From the NCBI GenBank assembly GCA_012027055.1, contig VEPF01000118.1, positions 1 to 17,058 of the forward strand: 17,058 nucleotides of DNA, given 5' to 3'. Below the pieces are notes generated by a model. The model had not been told where the DNA came from. It made no database searches and saw only the letters and a program-made list of their open reading frames with translations. This DNA comes from Gemmatimonadota bacterium (lineage in GTDB: Bacteria; Gemmatimonadota; Gemmatimonadetes; Longimicrobiales; RSA9). The position numbers and the translations under genes are program-made. Of this stretch, positions 1 to 6,910 are shown piece after piece. The first letter of the stretch is position 1. Each line of letters starts with the position of its first letter.

Positions 1-1
1 C

Positions 2-508
2 GCCGACCCGGGGGAGTTGGTCGCGTGGGATGGCTACTGCTACGTGCACGACGACCTCGTGCTGCAGGAGCTCGCCGCAGCTCGGGCGGCTTATCCGGCC
101 GCCAAGGTGGTCATCCACCCGGAGGCCCGGCGCGACCTGCTGGAACGCGCGGATTTCGTGGTGTCGACTTCCGCCATGGCGCAGCTGGCGGAGCGATACG
201 ACGCACTGATCATCGGCACCGAGCGCGGTCTGATCGACAGGTTGCAGGAACAGTATCCCGACAAGACCATCATCCCCCTGTCGCGGGCAGCCATCTGCGG
301 CAACATGAAGGTCAATACGCTCGCCCGGTTGGCCTGGTCGCTCGACCATCGCCAGCACGAGGTCACGCTGCCGGAGGACGTGCGCGCGCGGGCGGAACGG
401 GCGCTGCGCGGCATGTTGTCCGTTGCGGGTGGCTGGCGCGTGCCCACCTCCGCGGAGGAACGGTTCGAGCGCGAGAGCGTCCAGGGCAGCGGCTGCGGCT
501 GCGCCTGA
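2..508 (+). CDS. nadA: Quinolinate synthase NadA, C-terminal part (5' end outside window)
   Basis: NadA condenses iminoaspartate with dihydroxyacetone phosphate to give quinolinate, the precursor of NAD, using an oxygen-sensitive [4Fe-4S] cluster in the cytoplasm. The reading frame is open from base 2, so the start lies outside the window. Visible family hallmarks are W-D-G-Y-C-Y-V-H (second cluster cysteine), V-I-H-P-E-A, the S-T-S substrate loop, I-I-G-T-E-R-G-L, and A-I-C-G-N-M-K with the third cluster cysteine. The first cysteine would lie upstream. About 168 residues remain of a family that usually has 300-370. The last residues, S-G-C-G-C-A, form a short Cys-rich tail that is not part of the core fold as I know it. 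The next gene starts 115 bp downstream on the same strand. The family call is secure; the function is inferred from the family. Confidence 0.95.
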   Translation, partial: ADPGELVAWDGYCYVHDDLVLQELAAARAAYPAAKVVIHPEARRDLLERADFVVSTSAMAQLAERYDALIIGTERGLIDRLQEQYPDKTIIPLSRAAICGNMKVNTLARLAWSLDHRQHEVTLPEDVRARAERALRGMLSVAGGWRVPTSAEERFERESVQGSGCGCA

Positions 509-623
509 GCCGGCCCGCCGACGACGTCGCTTCCCACTTGCCCCCTGCCGGACTCGTGCGGGGCATGGCCTCCGCCTTCGGCAGCGGTGGCCCGGCGCCG
601 CAGCGCATTGTACTTTCCGCGCC

Positions 624-1283
624 GTGCGTACCATCGAGATTCGAACGTTCGTGGCGGATGGCTTCGCGGAGAACTCCTTTCTCTGCTGGAACCCGGCCGT
701 GGGCGGGGCGCTCGCGATCGATCCGGGCGGTGCGGCGGACGCCATGGCAGAGCTGCTGGCCGAAACCGGCCGGAAGCTCGCTGCGATCCTGCTTACGCAT
801 GCCCACCTCGACCACGTCGAGGGTGTAGCCCGGCTGGTGCGGCGGACGGGCGCTGCCACGTACCTGCACCCCGCGGACCAGCCGCTGTACGAACGTGTGG
901 TGCAACAGGCCCTGGCGTTCGGCCTGCAGCTGGAGCCGCAGCCACCCATAGACCACGCGCTCGTGCATGGACAGCGCCTGGAGCTGGCCGGCATCGAGCT
1001 GGAAATCAGGCATGCGCCGGGCCATTCCCCTGGCCACGTGGTGTTGTACGCTCCGGCGGAGGCGCTCGCATTCGTGGGCGACGTCATCTTCTTCGGCTCC
1101 ATAGGCCGATCCGATCTGCCCGGCGGCGACTTCGCGCAACTGCTGCGCTCCATTCGCGAGCAGGTGCTCACTCTGCCGCCCGAGACCGTGCTCCATCCCG
1201 GACATGGCCCGGCCACGACGGTTGCCCACGAGTCCGCCACCAACCCGTTCCTGATCCCCCATTTCGGCGGCAGGTTCGCATGA
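624..1283 (+). CDS. Metallo-beta-lactamase-fold hydrolase, glyoxalase II (YcbL-like) type
   Basis: A 219-residue cytoplasmic protein with the complete binuclear metal site of the MBL fold: H-A-H-L-D-H at residues 59-64, H134 in P-G-H-S-P-G-H, D153 in V-G-D, and H194 in H-P-G-H-G-P. The G-R-S-D-L-P-G-G-D stretch near residue 161 is typical of the short glyoxalase II/YcbL-like group, which hydrolyses thioesters such as S-lactoylglutathione, but the substrate here is unknown. I chose the GTG at 624 because the conserved fold begins there; the same frame extends upstream into nadA but reads as low-complexity Arg/Ala sequence. No Shine-Dalgarno is visible before this GTG, so the start is less certain than the gene. 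Its stop overlaps the purN start as ATGA, so the two are probably translated together. Confidence 0.88.
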   Translation: MRTIEIRTFVADGFAENSFLCWNPAVGGALAIDPGGAADAMAELLAETGRKLAAILLTHAHLDHVEGVARLVRRTGAATYLHPADQPLYERVVQQALAFGLQLEPQPPIDHALVHGQRLELAGIELEIRHAPGHSPGHVVLYAPAEALAFVGDVIFFGSIGRSDLPGGDFAQLLRSIREQVLTLPPETVLHPGHGPATTVAHESATNPFLIPHFGGRFA

Positions 1284-1972
1284 GTGTCAGAGTCGCGGTA
1301 CTGGCTTCCGGCGGGGGCAGCAACCTGCAGGCGATGCTCGATGCCTTCAACACGGTCGCGGACGCGCCCGCCCGGATCGCCCTCGTGATCAGCGACCGGG
1401 ATTCGGCGGGTGCGCTCGAGCGCGCTCGCGCCCTGGACGTGCCCGCGTTCGTGGTACCGGTCAGCGGCCGGCCCGAGGCAGAGGTGGCGGCGGATACGCT
1501 GGAGTTGCTCGAGCGGCATGCGATCGGACTGGTGGCACTGGCGGGCTACCTGCGTCTGGTACCGGCTGCCGTGATCCGGGCCTATGCGGGCCGCATGGTG
1601 AACATCCACCCGGCCTTGCTGCCGGCGTTCGGCGGCAAGGGAATGTACGGCTCCCGTGTGCACCGGGCGGTGCTGGCCAGCGGCGCGCGCGTCACCGGAC
1701 CGAGCGTACACTACGTCACCGAGAACTACGACGAGGGACGCATCATCGCCCAATGGCCAGTCCCGGTTTTGACGGATGACACCGCCGAGACCCTGGCCGC
1801 CCGGGTCCTGCTCGTCGAGCACCGGTTGTACCCGCTGGTGATTGCGGCGCTCGCGCTGGGCCGGACCGAGCGCGAAGCCGAACCGCGTGCCGCATCCTTC
1901 CACTGGCTCGAACACGCCGCGCCGGACGCGGCGGAAATGATCCACCTCATCCAGCCTTCACCCCTGGACTGA
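1280..1972 (+). CDS. purN: Phosphoribosylglycinamide formyltransferase (GAR transformylase) PurN
   Basis: PurN transfers a formyl group from 10-formyl-tetrahydrofolate to glycinamide ribonucleotide, the third step of de novo purine synthesis. The 230-residue protein opens with the phosphate-binding V-L-A-S-G-G-G-S-N-L-Q loop (7-17). Its catalytic residues match the family: N108 and H110 in M-V-N-I-H-P, and D151 in E-N-Y-D-E-G (E. coli N106, H108, D144). The loop after the catalytic His reads F-G-G-K-G-M-Y-G, a variant common outside Gammaproteobacteria and a useful lineage marker. A C-terminal extension of about 20 residues beyond the E. coli length carries no motif I recognise. The ATG overlaps the stop of the MBL gene by four bases, and purH starts one base after its stop, so the three form one transcription unit. 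Confidence 0.96.
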   Translation: MSVRVAVLASGGGSNLQAMLDAFNTVADAPARIALVISDRDSAGALERARALDVPAFVVPVSGRPEAEVAADTLELLERHAIGLVALAGYLRLVPAAVIRAYAGRMVNIHPALLPAFGGKGMYGSRVHRAVLASGARVTGPSVHYVTENYDEGRIIAQWPVPVLTDDTAETLAARVLLVEHRLYPLVIAALALGRTEREAEPRAASFHWLEHAAPDAAEMIHLIQPSPLD

Positions 1973-1973
1973 C

Positions 1974-3527
1974 ATGGCGCGTGCACTACTTAGTGTCTCC
2001 GACAAGACCGGAATCGTGGAGTTCGCCCGCGGCCTGGCGGCCGCCGGGTGGGAACTGATCTCGACGGGGGGCACGGCCAACGCCCTTCGCGCCGCCGGCA
2101 TCGCCGTCATCGATGTGTCCGAAGTGACCGGTCACCCCGAGATGATGCATGGCCGCGTGAAGACGCTGCACCCGGCGGTGCACGCCGGCATTCTCGCGCG
2201 CCGCGAGGTGCCCGAGGACCTCGAGGCAATGCAGCGGCACGGATACCGGCCCATCGACCTCGTCGTGGTCAATCTCTACCCGTTCCACGAGGCCGTGGCC
2301 GCCGGGGCCACGATCCCGGCAGCGATGGAGCAGGTGGACATCGGCGGACCGACCATGCTTCGCTCCGCCGCCAAGAACCTCGCTCACGTGCTGGTAGTGG
2401 TCGATCCGGCCGACTACCCGCAGGTACTCGGCGCCGTCGAAAGCGGCTCCATCAGCCTGGACCTCAGGCGCGAACTCGCCCGGAAGGTGTTCGCACACAC
2501 GGCCCGCTACGACGCCGCGATCGCCGAATACTTCCAGGCGGCCGCCGCCACTTCCAGGCCCGCGTTCGGGGAGAGCATCCAGTTGTCGCTGCGCCTCGTG
2601 CAGCAGCTGCGCTACGGCGAAAATCCGGATCAGCGCGCCGCCTTCTACGCGGAGCAGGGTGCGCCCACCGGCGGCCTGCCTGACCTCCGGCAACTGCACG
2701 GCAAGGAGCTGTCGTTCAACAACCTGCTCGACATCGAGGCGAGCGCGGCAGCGATCTCGGCCTGGGATGGCGACGCCCGCGCCGCCTGCGCCATCATCAA
2801 GCACACCACGCCCTGCGGCGTGGCCCTCGCCGACTCGATCGCGGAAGCCTACCAGCGCGCTCTGGCGTGCGACCCGGTGTCGGCTTTTGGCGGTATCGTC
2901 GCCTTCAACCGGCCAGTCGACGAGGAAACGGGCAATGCCCTCGCCAGCACCTTCCTGGAGATCGTGCTGGCGCCCGCGTTCACGCCTGCAGCCCTGGCGT
3001 CGCTCGAGCGCAAGAAGAACCTGCGACTCATCGAGCTGCCCATCGCCCCCGCGGCTGACCGAGAGCTCGACTACAAGCGCGTGCGCGGCGGATTCCTGGT
3101 ACAGACGCGGATGCGCTACGAATTCCCCGAGGATGAGTGGCGCGTGGTCACGAAACGCCAGCCGACGCTCGCGGAACTGGAGGACCTGCGCTTCGCGTGG
3201 CGGGTGGCGGCATCCGTAAAGAGCAATGCGATCGTCATCGCTCGGGCGGCCCGTACCATAGGCATCGGAGCCGGACAGATGAGCCGGGTGGACAGTTCCC
3301 GGATTGCGGTGCTGAAAGCCCAGGACCAGAAGGCCGATACCACCGGCGCGGCACTCGCCTCGGACGCGTTCTTCCCGTTCCGCGACGGCGTGGATGCCGC
3401 GGCTGCGGCGGGCGTGCGTGCCATCATCGAGCCCGGCGGCTCGGTGCGCGATGACGAAGTGATCGCAGCCGCCGATGAGCACGACATCGCGATGATCTTC
3501 ACCGGGCGGCGGGTCTTCCGGCACTGA
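1974..3527 (+). CDS. purH: Bifunctional AICAR transformylase / IMP cyclohydrolase PurH
   Basis: PurH performs the last two steps of IMP synthesis: formylation of AICAR, then ring closure. The 517-residue length is normal. The N-terminal MGS-like cyclohydrolase domain (about 1-195) shows L-L-S-V-S-D-K-T-G, S-T-G-G-T, G-R-V-K-T-L-H-P and N-L-Y-P-F. The transformylase domain shows L-R-Y-G-E-N-P-D-Q (212-220), K-H-T-T-P-C-G (276-282, containing the catalytic Lys-His), F-G-G-I (305-308), V-K-S-N-A-I, and G-A-G-Q-M-S-R-V-D. It ends with the usual F-T-G-x-R-x-F-R-H. The ATG is one base after the purN stop with no separate ribosome binding site, which points to translational coupling. A GC-rich hairpin follows the stop and probably ends the transcript. 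Confidence 0.98.
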   Translation: MARALLSVSDKTGIVEFARGLAAAGWELISTGGTANALRAAGIAVIDVSEVTGHPEMMHGRVKTLHPAVHAGILARREVPEDLEAMQRHGYRPIDLVVVNLYPFHEAVAAGATIPAAMEQVDIGGPTMLRSAAKNLAHVLVVVDPADYPQVLGAVESGSISLDLRRELARKVFAHTARYDAAIAEYFQAAAATSRPAFGESIQLSLRLVQQLRYGENPDQRAAFYAEQGAPTGGLPDLRQLHGKELSFNNLLDIEASAAAISAWDGDARAACAIIKHTTPCGVALADSIAEAYQRALACDPVSAFGGIVAFNRPVDEETGNALASTFLEIVLAPAFTPAALASLERKKNLRLIELPIAPAADRELDYKRVRGGFLVQTRMRYEFPEDEWRVVTKRQPTLAELEDLRFAWRVAASVKSNAIVIARAARTIGIGAGQMSRVDSSRIAVLKAQDQKADTTGAALASDAFFPFRDGVDAAAAAGVRAIIEPGGSVRDDEVIAAADEHDIAMIFTGRRVFRH

Positions 3528-3555
3528 TCCGGGCAGGGCGCAACGCCTGTTGGCT

Positions 3556-3594
3556 GCGGCCGGCGCCTGACTTGCCAGAGCAGGCGCCGGCCGC
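3556..3594. terminator. GC-rich hairpin between convergent purH and tRNA-Ser
   Basis: A perfect 14-bp inverted repeat pairs 3556-3569 with 3581-3594 around an 11-base loop. It lies 28 bp after the purH stop and 20 bp from the 3' end of the oppositely oriented tRNA, where a two-way terminator would be expected. Neither side has a clear T run, so it may slow or protect transcript ends, or act with a factor, instead of working as a classical intrinsic terminator. A second small hairpin (3595-3607) abuts it. Confidence 0.55.
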
Positions 3595-3614
3595 GCTGGC
3601 GGCCAGCAGGCCAA

Positions 3615-3700
3615 CGGAGGGGGTGGGATTCGAACCCACGGGAGCTTGCGCCCTCACCGGTTTTCAAGACCGGCCCCTTAAGCCGCTCGGGCACCCCTCC
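3615..3700 (-). tRNA. serT: tRNA-Ser, anticodon UGA
   Basis: The reverse complement folds as a class II tRNA of 86 nt. It has a 7-bp acceptor stem (GGAGGGG with CCCCTCC), a D arm containing CCGAGCGG, and an anticodon stem CCGGT/ACCGG around loop CTTGAAA with anticodon TGA (3664-3666 on the other strand). A long variable arm and a T arm GTGGG/CCCAC with TTCGAAT follow. The long variable arm, G discriminator and anticodon make it a serine tRNA reading UCA and related UCN codons. The 3' CCA is not encoded (TTG follows the discriminator), so CCA must be added by the nucleotidyltransferase. It stands alone between purH (convergent) and the M28 peptidase gene (same strand, upstream). Confidence 0.97.
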
Positions 3701-3709
3701 AGCGCACAC

Positions 3710-3738
3710 AAGATCGACACATCCACGCAGGCATTCAA
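3710..3738 (-). promoter_or_regulatory. Possible sigma-70-type promoter of tRNA-Ser
   Basis: Read on the - strand, TTGAAT (3738-3733) lies 17 bp before GATCTT (3715-3710), placing a start just upstream of the tRNA 5' end at 3700. The -35 matches four of six consensus bases and the -10 only three, so this is a positional guess supported mainly by spacing and the need for a promoter here. Confidence 0.35.
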
Positions 3739-3840
3739 GTCGCGCCTGCCGCCGGCTGGGCCCCAGTTCACGCCGCTCGGCGCCAAGTCCGGACGAGCGA
3801 GCGCCGCCCGGGGCGCCGCATCTCGAGGTCAGAGCGGGAG

Positions 3841-3890
3841 AAAACGAAAACCCCCGGGGAACGACACGTCGTTTCCCGGGGGCTTTCTAT
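3841..3890. terminator. Strong intrinsic terminator, active in both directions by sequence
   Basis: Arms 3851-3865 and 3868-3882 form a 15-bp stem with a single G-T wobble. The two-base centre means the innermost pairs probably open to make the loop. On the - strand the hairpin is followed by TTTTCGTTTT, and on the + strand by CTTTCTATTC. For the - strand it would end the M28 peptidase transcript and insulate tRNA-Ser. For the + strand it would catch read-through from purH. Confidence 0.85.
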
Positions 3891-4193
3891 TCGCTGGCGG
3901 GATCAGGCTTCTCGGATTCGGCGGCCATCACGTGCGACGGCCCGGCCTGCTTCCCTTACCCCTGTCGCGCGGTCTGCGACTCAGGCGCCCCTGCCGGGGC
4001 TAGCGGCTGCGTCCAGCGACCTCGCAGCCCGTCTGGAAGGGCCGAACTCCTTCCAGACACCCGACCGGCTTCCGCCGGCCAGCCGCGCCGCAAGCTTGCG
4101 ACCGCCCGCTCCACGGCGCTCGCACAGTGTAAGCGGGCGGCCATCGGAGCGACAAGGCTTTCGCTTTGTGTTCGGCGCTGCCAGGCGATGTGC
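3883..4193. other. Structured intergenic region without a recognised gene
   Basis: This stretch of about 310 bp between the terminator and the M28 peptidase stop has no convincing coding frame. It contains several inverted repeats: a perfect 10-bp stem (4031-4040 with 4049-4058, 8-base loop), CCGGC-TTCC-GCCGG at 4065-4078, a 12-bp palindrome at 4089-4100, and a 9-bp stem (4102-4110 with 4132-4140). On the - strand it would be the 3' untranslated region of the peptidase mRNA, ending at the terminator at 3841-3890. I compared it from memory with RNase P RNA, tmRNA, 4.5S and 6S RNA and saw no convincing match. It could be a 3'-UTR-derived small RNA or simply a structured trailer. Confidence 0.4.
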
Positions 4194-5477
4194 TCAGCGG
4201 TTCGCGCGACTGCCCAGTGTGACCGTGAGCTTCCGCTCTGCGTTCGCTCGCAGGATCACCACCTCCACCGTGTCACCCGGCTGGTGCTGCCGCAGCACGT
4301 CCGTCATGGCCTGCAGGTCGGCGATCTCCGCCCCGCCGATCCGTACGATTACATCGCCCTTCGCCAGGCCCGCTTTCTCCGCTGGCGATCCGGCACTCAC
4401 ACCGCCCAGCAGGACGCCGCGCTCGATCGGCGAGAAGTCAGGCACGGACCCGAGCCACGCGCCGTAGCCACCTCCCGGCGCCGCCCCCGGCTTCTGTCCG
4501 GCACCGCGTACCAGCGTCACCTGGACCCGTTGATCCGCCACCTCCCGGGCCAGTTGCGCCGAGAGCAGAGCAATTCGTCCCAATCCGGCCGAGTCCACCA
4601 GCTGCCAGTCATCCGCGGGGCTGTGATACTGCGCATGCGTGTTGGTGAAGAAGTGCACTACCGGGATGTCCATCACGTAGAAGGAAGTCTGGTCGCTGGG
4701 TCCGTAGCCGTCACCGATGAAGCCAACCTTGATGGACAGCTCCGCAGCGAGCCGTTCCAGGACCTGGCGCCATTCCCGGGCGGTATCCGCGCCGTACACC
4801 ACGAGCGACTGAGATCCCAGCCGGCCCACCATGTCCAGATTGATCATGGCGCGCGCGTTCGCGATCGGCACAGTCGGGTGCTTCGTGAAATAGGCCGAGC
4901 CCAGCAACCCGGACTCTTCGCCGGTAAACGCCACGAACAGCACGGACCGCGCGGGACGGGATCCGGAGCTCAGCAGGCGGGCCGCCTCCAGCATGGCAGC
5001 CACTCCGGACGCGTTGTCGTCCGCCCCGTTGTGGACGGCCCCTTTCTGGTCCGGCGCGGTCGAGCCGAACTCGCCCATGCCCAGATGGTCGTAGTGCGCT
5101 CCGATGATGATCATCTGATCCCGTACCGCGGGATCGGCCCCCTCGAGGAGCGCCGCCACGTTGCGTCCGGTACCACCGGGAGCGTGGGGGTTGACCACCG
5201 ATGCCAGCGGCAGCTCCTGGAAGAAGCTGCCGCCCTCGCCGGCCGGCTTCAGCCCCAGCGCCTGGAACTGCGCCGCGATGTAGTCCCCGGCACAACGCTC
5301 ACCCGCGCTTCCGCCCAGCCGCCCCTGCAGTGCGTCGTCCGCAAGGTAGCGCACGTGCGCCAGCGGCCCCGGCATGTCCCCCACAACCAGCACCGGGTCG
5401 GGGCACCCCTGGGCGGACAGTTGCGCAGCTCCTCCGAACAGCAGCAGCCAGATCGACAGCAGTCCTCTCAACCGCAT
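4194..5477 (-). CDS. Secreted M28-family zinc aminopeptidase with C-terminal PDZ domain
   Basis: A 427-residue exported metallopeptidase. Residues 1-22 form a signal peptide (M-R-L-R-G, then a hydrophobic run ending near L-S-A-Q). The M28 catalytic domain (about 35-315) has the full di-zinc set: H128 in G-A-H-Y-D-H, bridging D154 in G-A-D-D-N, the general base E187 with ligand E188 in G-E-E-S, D215 in N-L-D-M, and H285 in Q-Y-H-S-P-A-D-D. A PDZ domain (about 337-420) follows, with G-V-L-L-G-G-V and S-P-A-E-K-A-G-L-A-K-G-D-V-I. Family members remove N-terminal residues from peptides in the periplasm or outside the cell; the PDZ probably binds substrates or partners. The ATG is preceded by an excellent purine-rich GGAGGA site. 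It is divergent from the PD40 lipoprotein across 48 bp. Confidence 0.93.
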   Translation of the reverse strand: MRLRGLLSIWLLLFGGAAQLSAQGCPDPVLVVGDMPGPLAHVRYLADDALQGRLGGSAGERCAGDYIAAQFQALGLKPAGEGGSFFQELPLASVVNPHAPGGTGRNVAALLEGADPAVRDQMIIIGAHYDHLGMGEFGSTAPDQKGAVHNGADDNASGVAAMLEAARLLSSGSRPARSVLFVAFTGEESGLLGSAYFTKHPTVPIANARAMINLDMVGRLGSQSLVVYGADTAREWRQVLERLAAELSIKVGFIGDGYGPSDQTSFYVMDIPVVHFFTNTHAQYHSPADDWQLVDSAGLGRIALLSAQLAREVADQRVQVTLVRGAGQKPGAAPGGGYGAWLGSVPDFSPIERGVLLGGVSAGSPAEKAGLAKGDVIVRIGGAEIADLQAMTDVLRQHQPGDTVEVVILRANAERKLTVTLGSRANR

Positions 5478-5490
5478 CTCGTTCTCCTCC

Positions 5491-5526
5491 TCGACACACC
5501 CTGGAAAGCTATTTATTCTAGCGGCA
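5491..5526 (+). promoter_or_regulatory. Predicted promoter of the PD40 lipoprotein, implying a leaderless mRNA
   Basis: TCGACA at 5491-5496 (one mismatch to TTGACA) and TATTCT at 5514-5519 (two mismatches to TATAAT) are separated by exactly 17 bp. A start seven bases after the -10 falls on the A of the ATG at 5526. No Shine-Dalgarno lies before that ATG, which agrees with a leaderless transcript. On the opposite strand the same AT-rich patch reads TAGAAT (5520-5515), a possible -10 for the divergent peptidase gene, though I see no matching -35. Confidence 0.5.
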
Positions 5527-6611
5527 TGAGAATCTCGATTCTAGCCGCCCTTCTGGCCGCCGTCGCCGGTTGCACTGCCAGGAACCCCGCGGCAAACGCC
5601 CCGACCGGGACGGCAGCCGCGCTTCCGGGTGCGACCGCCTACCCCGCACAACCCGATGAGCCGCACCTCCGCAATCTCCGCATGCTCACGCACGGTGGCG
5701 AGAACGCCGAGGCCTATTGGTCCGCCGACGGTAGGCAGCTGATCTTCCAGGCCACCCGCCCCGGGGGCACCGGCTGCGACCAGATCTTCACCATGAATCC
5801 CGACGGCTCCGGCCTGCGCATGGTATCGACCGGCAAGGGCCGCACCACCTGCGCCTATTTTTTCCCGGCCGGCGACCGGATCATCTACAGCTCCACCCAC
5901 CGGGCCGGCGCGGAGTGCCCGCCGCCTCCGGACTTCCGCATGGGCTACGTCTGGGGACTCTTCGAGTACGACATATTCGCCGCCGACCCCGATGGTGGCC
6001 ATCTCCGACAGCTCACCGCCACTCCGGGCTACGATGCGGAGGCTACCATCTCACCCGACGGCCGCACCATCGTCTTCACCTCCGTGCGCGCTGGTGACCT
6101 CGACATCTACGCCATGGATGCGGACGGCGGTAACGTCCGCCGCCTCACCAGCGAGGTCGGCTACGATGGCGGGCCCTTCTTCTCGCGCGATGGGAAACAG
6201 ATCGTCTTTCGCGCCCGGCACCCGACCGACTCCGCCGAGCTCGCCGACTACCGCCGACTGCTCGCCTCCGCCCTCGTCCGGCCGGGGCAGCTGGACATCT
6301 GGGTCATGAACGCCGATGGCACCGGCAAGCGGCAGGTCACCGACATCGCTGCCGCCAACTTCGCACCATTCTTCCATCCCGACGGCCAACGGATCATCTT
6401 CGCCTCCAATGTCCATGATCCGTCCGGACGCAATTTCGATCTCTATCTCGTACGCAGCGATGGCTCCGGGCTGGAACGCGTTACCAGCCACCCCGAATTC
6501 GACGGCTTCCCCATGTTCAGCCCCGACGGCCGGCAGCTCGTCTTCGCTTCCAACCGCGGCGCTGCCCGGCCTGGCGACACGAACGTCTTCCTCGCGGATT
6601 GGGTCGAATAG
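5526..6611 (+). CDS. PD40/TolB-like beta-propeller lipoprotein
   Basis: A 361-residue protein with a lipoprotein signal: M-R-I-S-I followed by a hydrophobic stretch and lipobox V-A-G-C, giving Cys16 as the lipidated residue. The mature part contains six PD40 (WD40-like) repeats of the pattern x-F-S-P-D-G-R-x-I-V-F-x-S at about 64-77, 110-123, 173-186, 217-230, 280-293 and 328-341. Between several repeats runs the M-N-x-D-G-x-G motif (around 90, 155, 198, 261 and 310). This predicts a six-bladed propeller like the C-terminal domain of TolB, most likely anchored in the envelope. It is not TolB itself: there is no N-terminal TolB domain and no pal/tol neighbour. Substrate or partner is unknown; pairing with an exported peptidase suggests a role in peptide or surface-protein handling. 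The start was chosen for the lipoprotein signal. Confidence 0.85.
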   Translation: MRISILAALLAAVAGCTARNPAANAPTGTAAALPGATAYPAQPDEPHLRNLRMLTHGGENAEAYWSADGRQLIFQATRPGGTGCDQIFTMNPDGSGLRMVSTGKGRTTCAYFFPAGDRIIYSSTHRAGAECPPPPDFRMGYVWGLFEYDIFAADPDGGHLRQLTATPGYDAEATISPDGRTIVFTSVRAGDLDIYAMDADGGNVRRLTSEVGYDGGPFFSRDGKQIVFRARHPTDSAELADYRRLLASALVRPGQLDIWVMNADGTGKRQVTDIAAANFAPFFHPDGQRIIFASNVHDPSGRNFDLYLVRSDGSGLERVTSHPEFDGFPMFSPDGRQLVFASNRGAARPGDTNVFLADWVE

Positions 6612-6910
6612 CGACATGTGCACTGTAGTCCTTTCCCCCACCCGGCTGGCGGGCAACGGCGTGTCAGAATCCGCCTTAACCCGACAGCCGGGTGCGTTAC
6701 TTCGCCTCTAAGTTTGGCCGCGCAATTGGGACATTTTGACCGTAACCCCTCGACGAATTCCGTGTGCCGCGTTGAGCCAGTGCGGAAAGCCTCGCCGGGC
6801 TATGCGCCGGTGCGTGTCGAAGGCCGGCATTTGCGGGAGAATCGGCTGTTGGGACGTGGGGCGGTGAGACCTGCTGCGTTGCATTCTCGTGTCTTCTGGA
6901 GAATCCACCA
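6612..6910 (+). other. Intergenic region upstream of pntAA
   Basis: This 299-bp stretch holds no convincing gene. A TTGACC lies at 6736-6741 and a weak 5-bp hairpin at 6679-6693, but neither comes with a correctly spaced -10 or a T run, so I do not assign a promoter or terminator. The pntAA leader is expected here. I recognise no known riboswitch. A GGAG (6898-6901) precedes the pntAA ATG. Confidence 0.5.

Noticed and set aside
423..623. Upstream extension of the MBL hydrolase into nadA
   Set aside because: Translation is low-complexity Arg/Ala/Pro and overlaps the nadA frame; the fold starts at residue 1 of the 624 start.
1986..3614. 542-codon - strand frame opposite purH
   Set aside because: High-GC shadow: Arg/Gly/His-rich, no domain, fully overlaps a certain gene.
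3891..4000. Resemblance to 6S RNA (C-C-G-A-G-A-A-G-C-C on the - strand)
   Set aside because: Only a 10-base match; the closing stem and central bubble expected of 6S RNA cannot be built from the flanks.
3572..4003. Open frame of 143 codons on the + strand
   Set aside because: It runs antisense through tRNA-Ser (giving the familiar G-V-G-F-E-P-T type artefact) and across the terminator; no family resemblance.
6679..6693. Hairpin after the PD40 gene as a terminator
   Set aside because: Only 5 bp of stem and no following T run.
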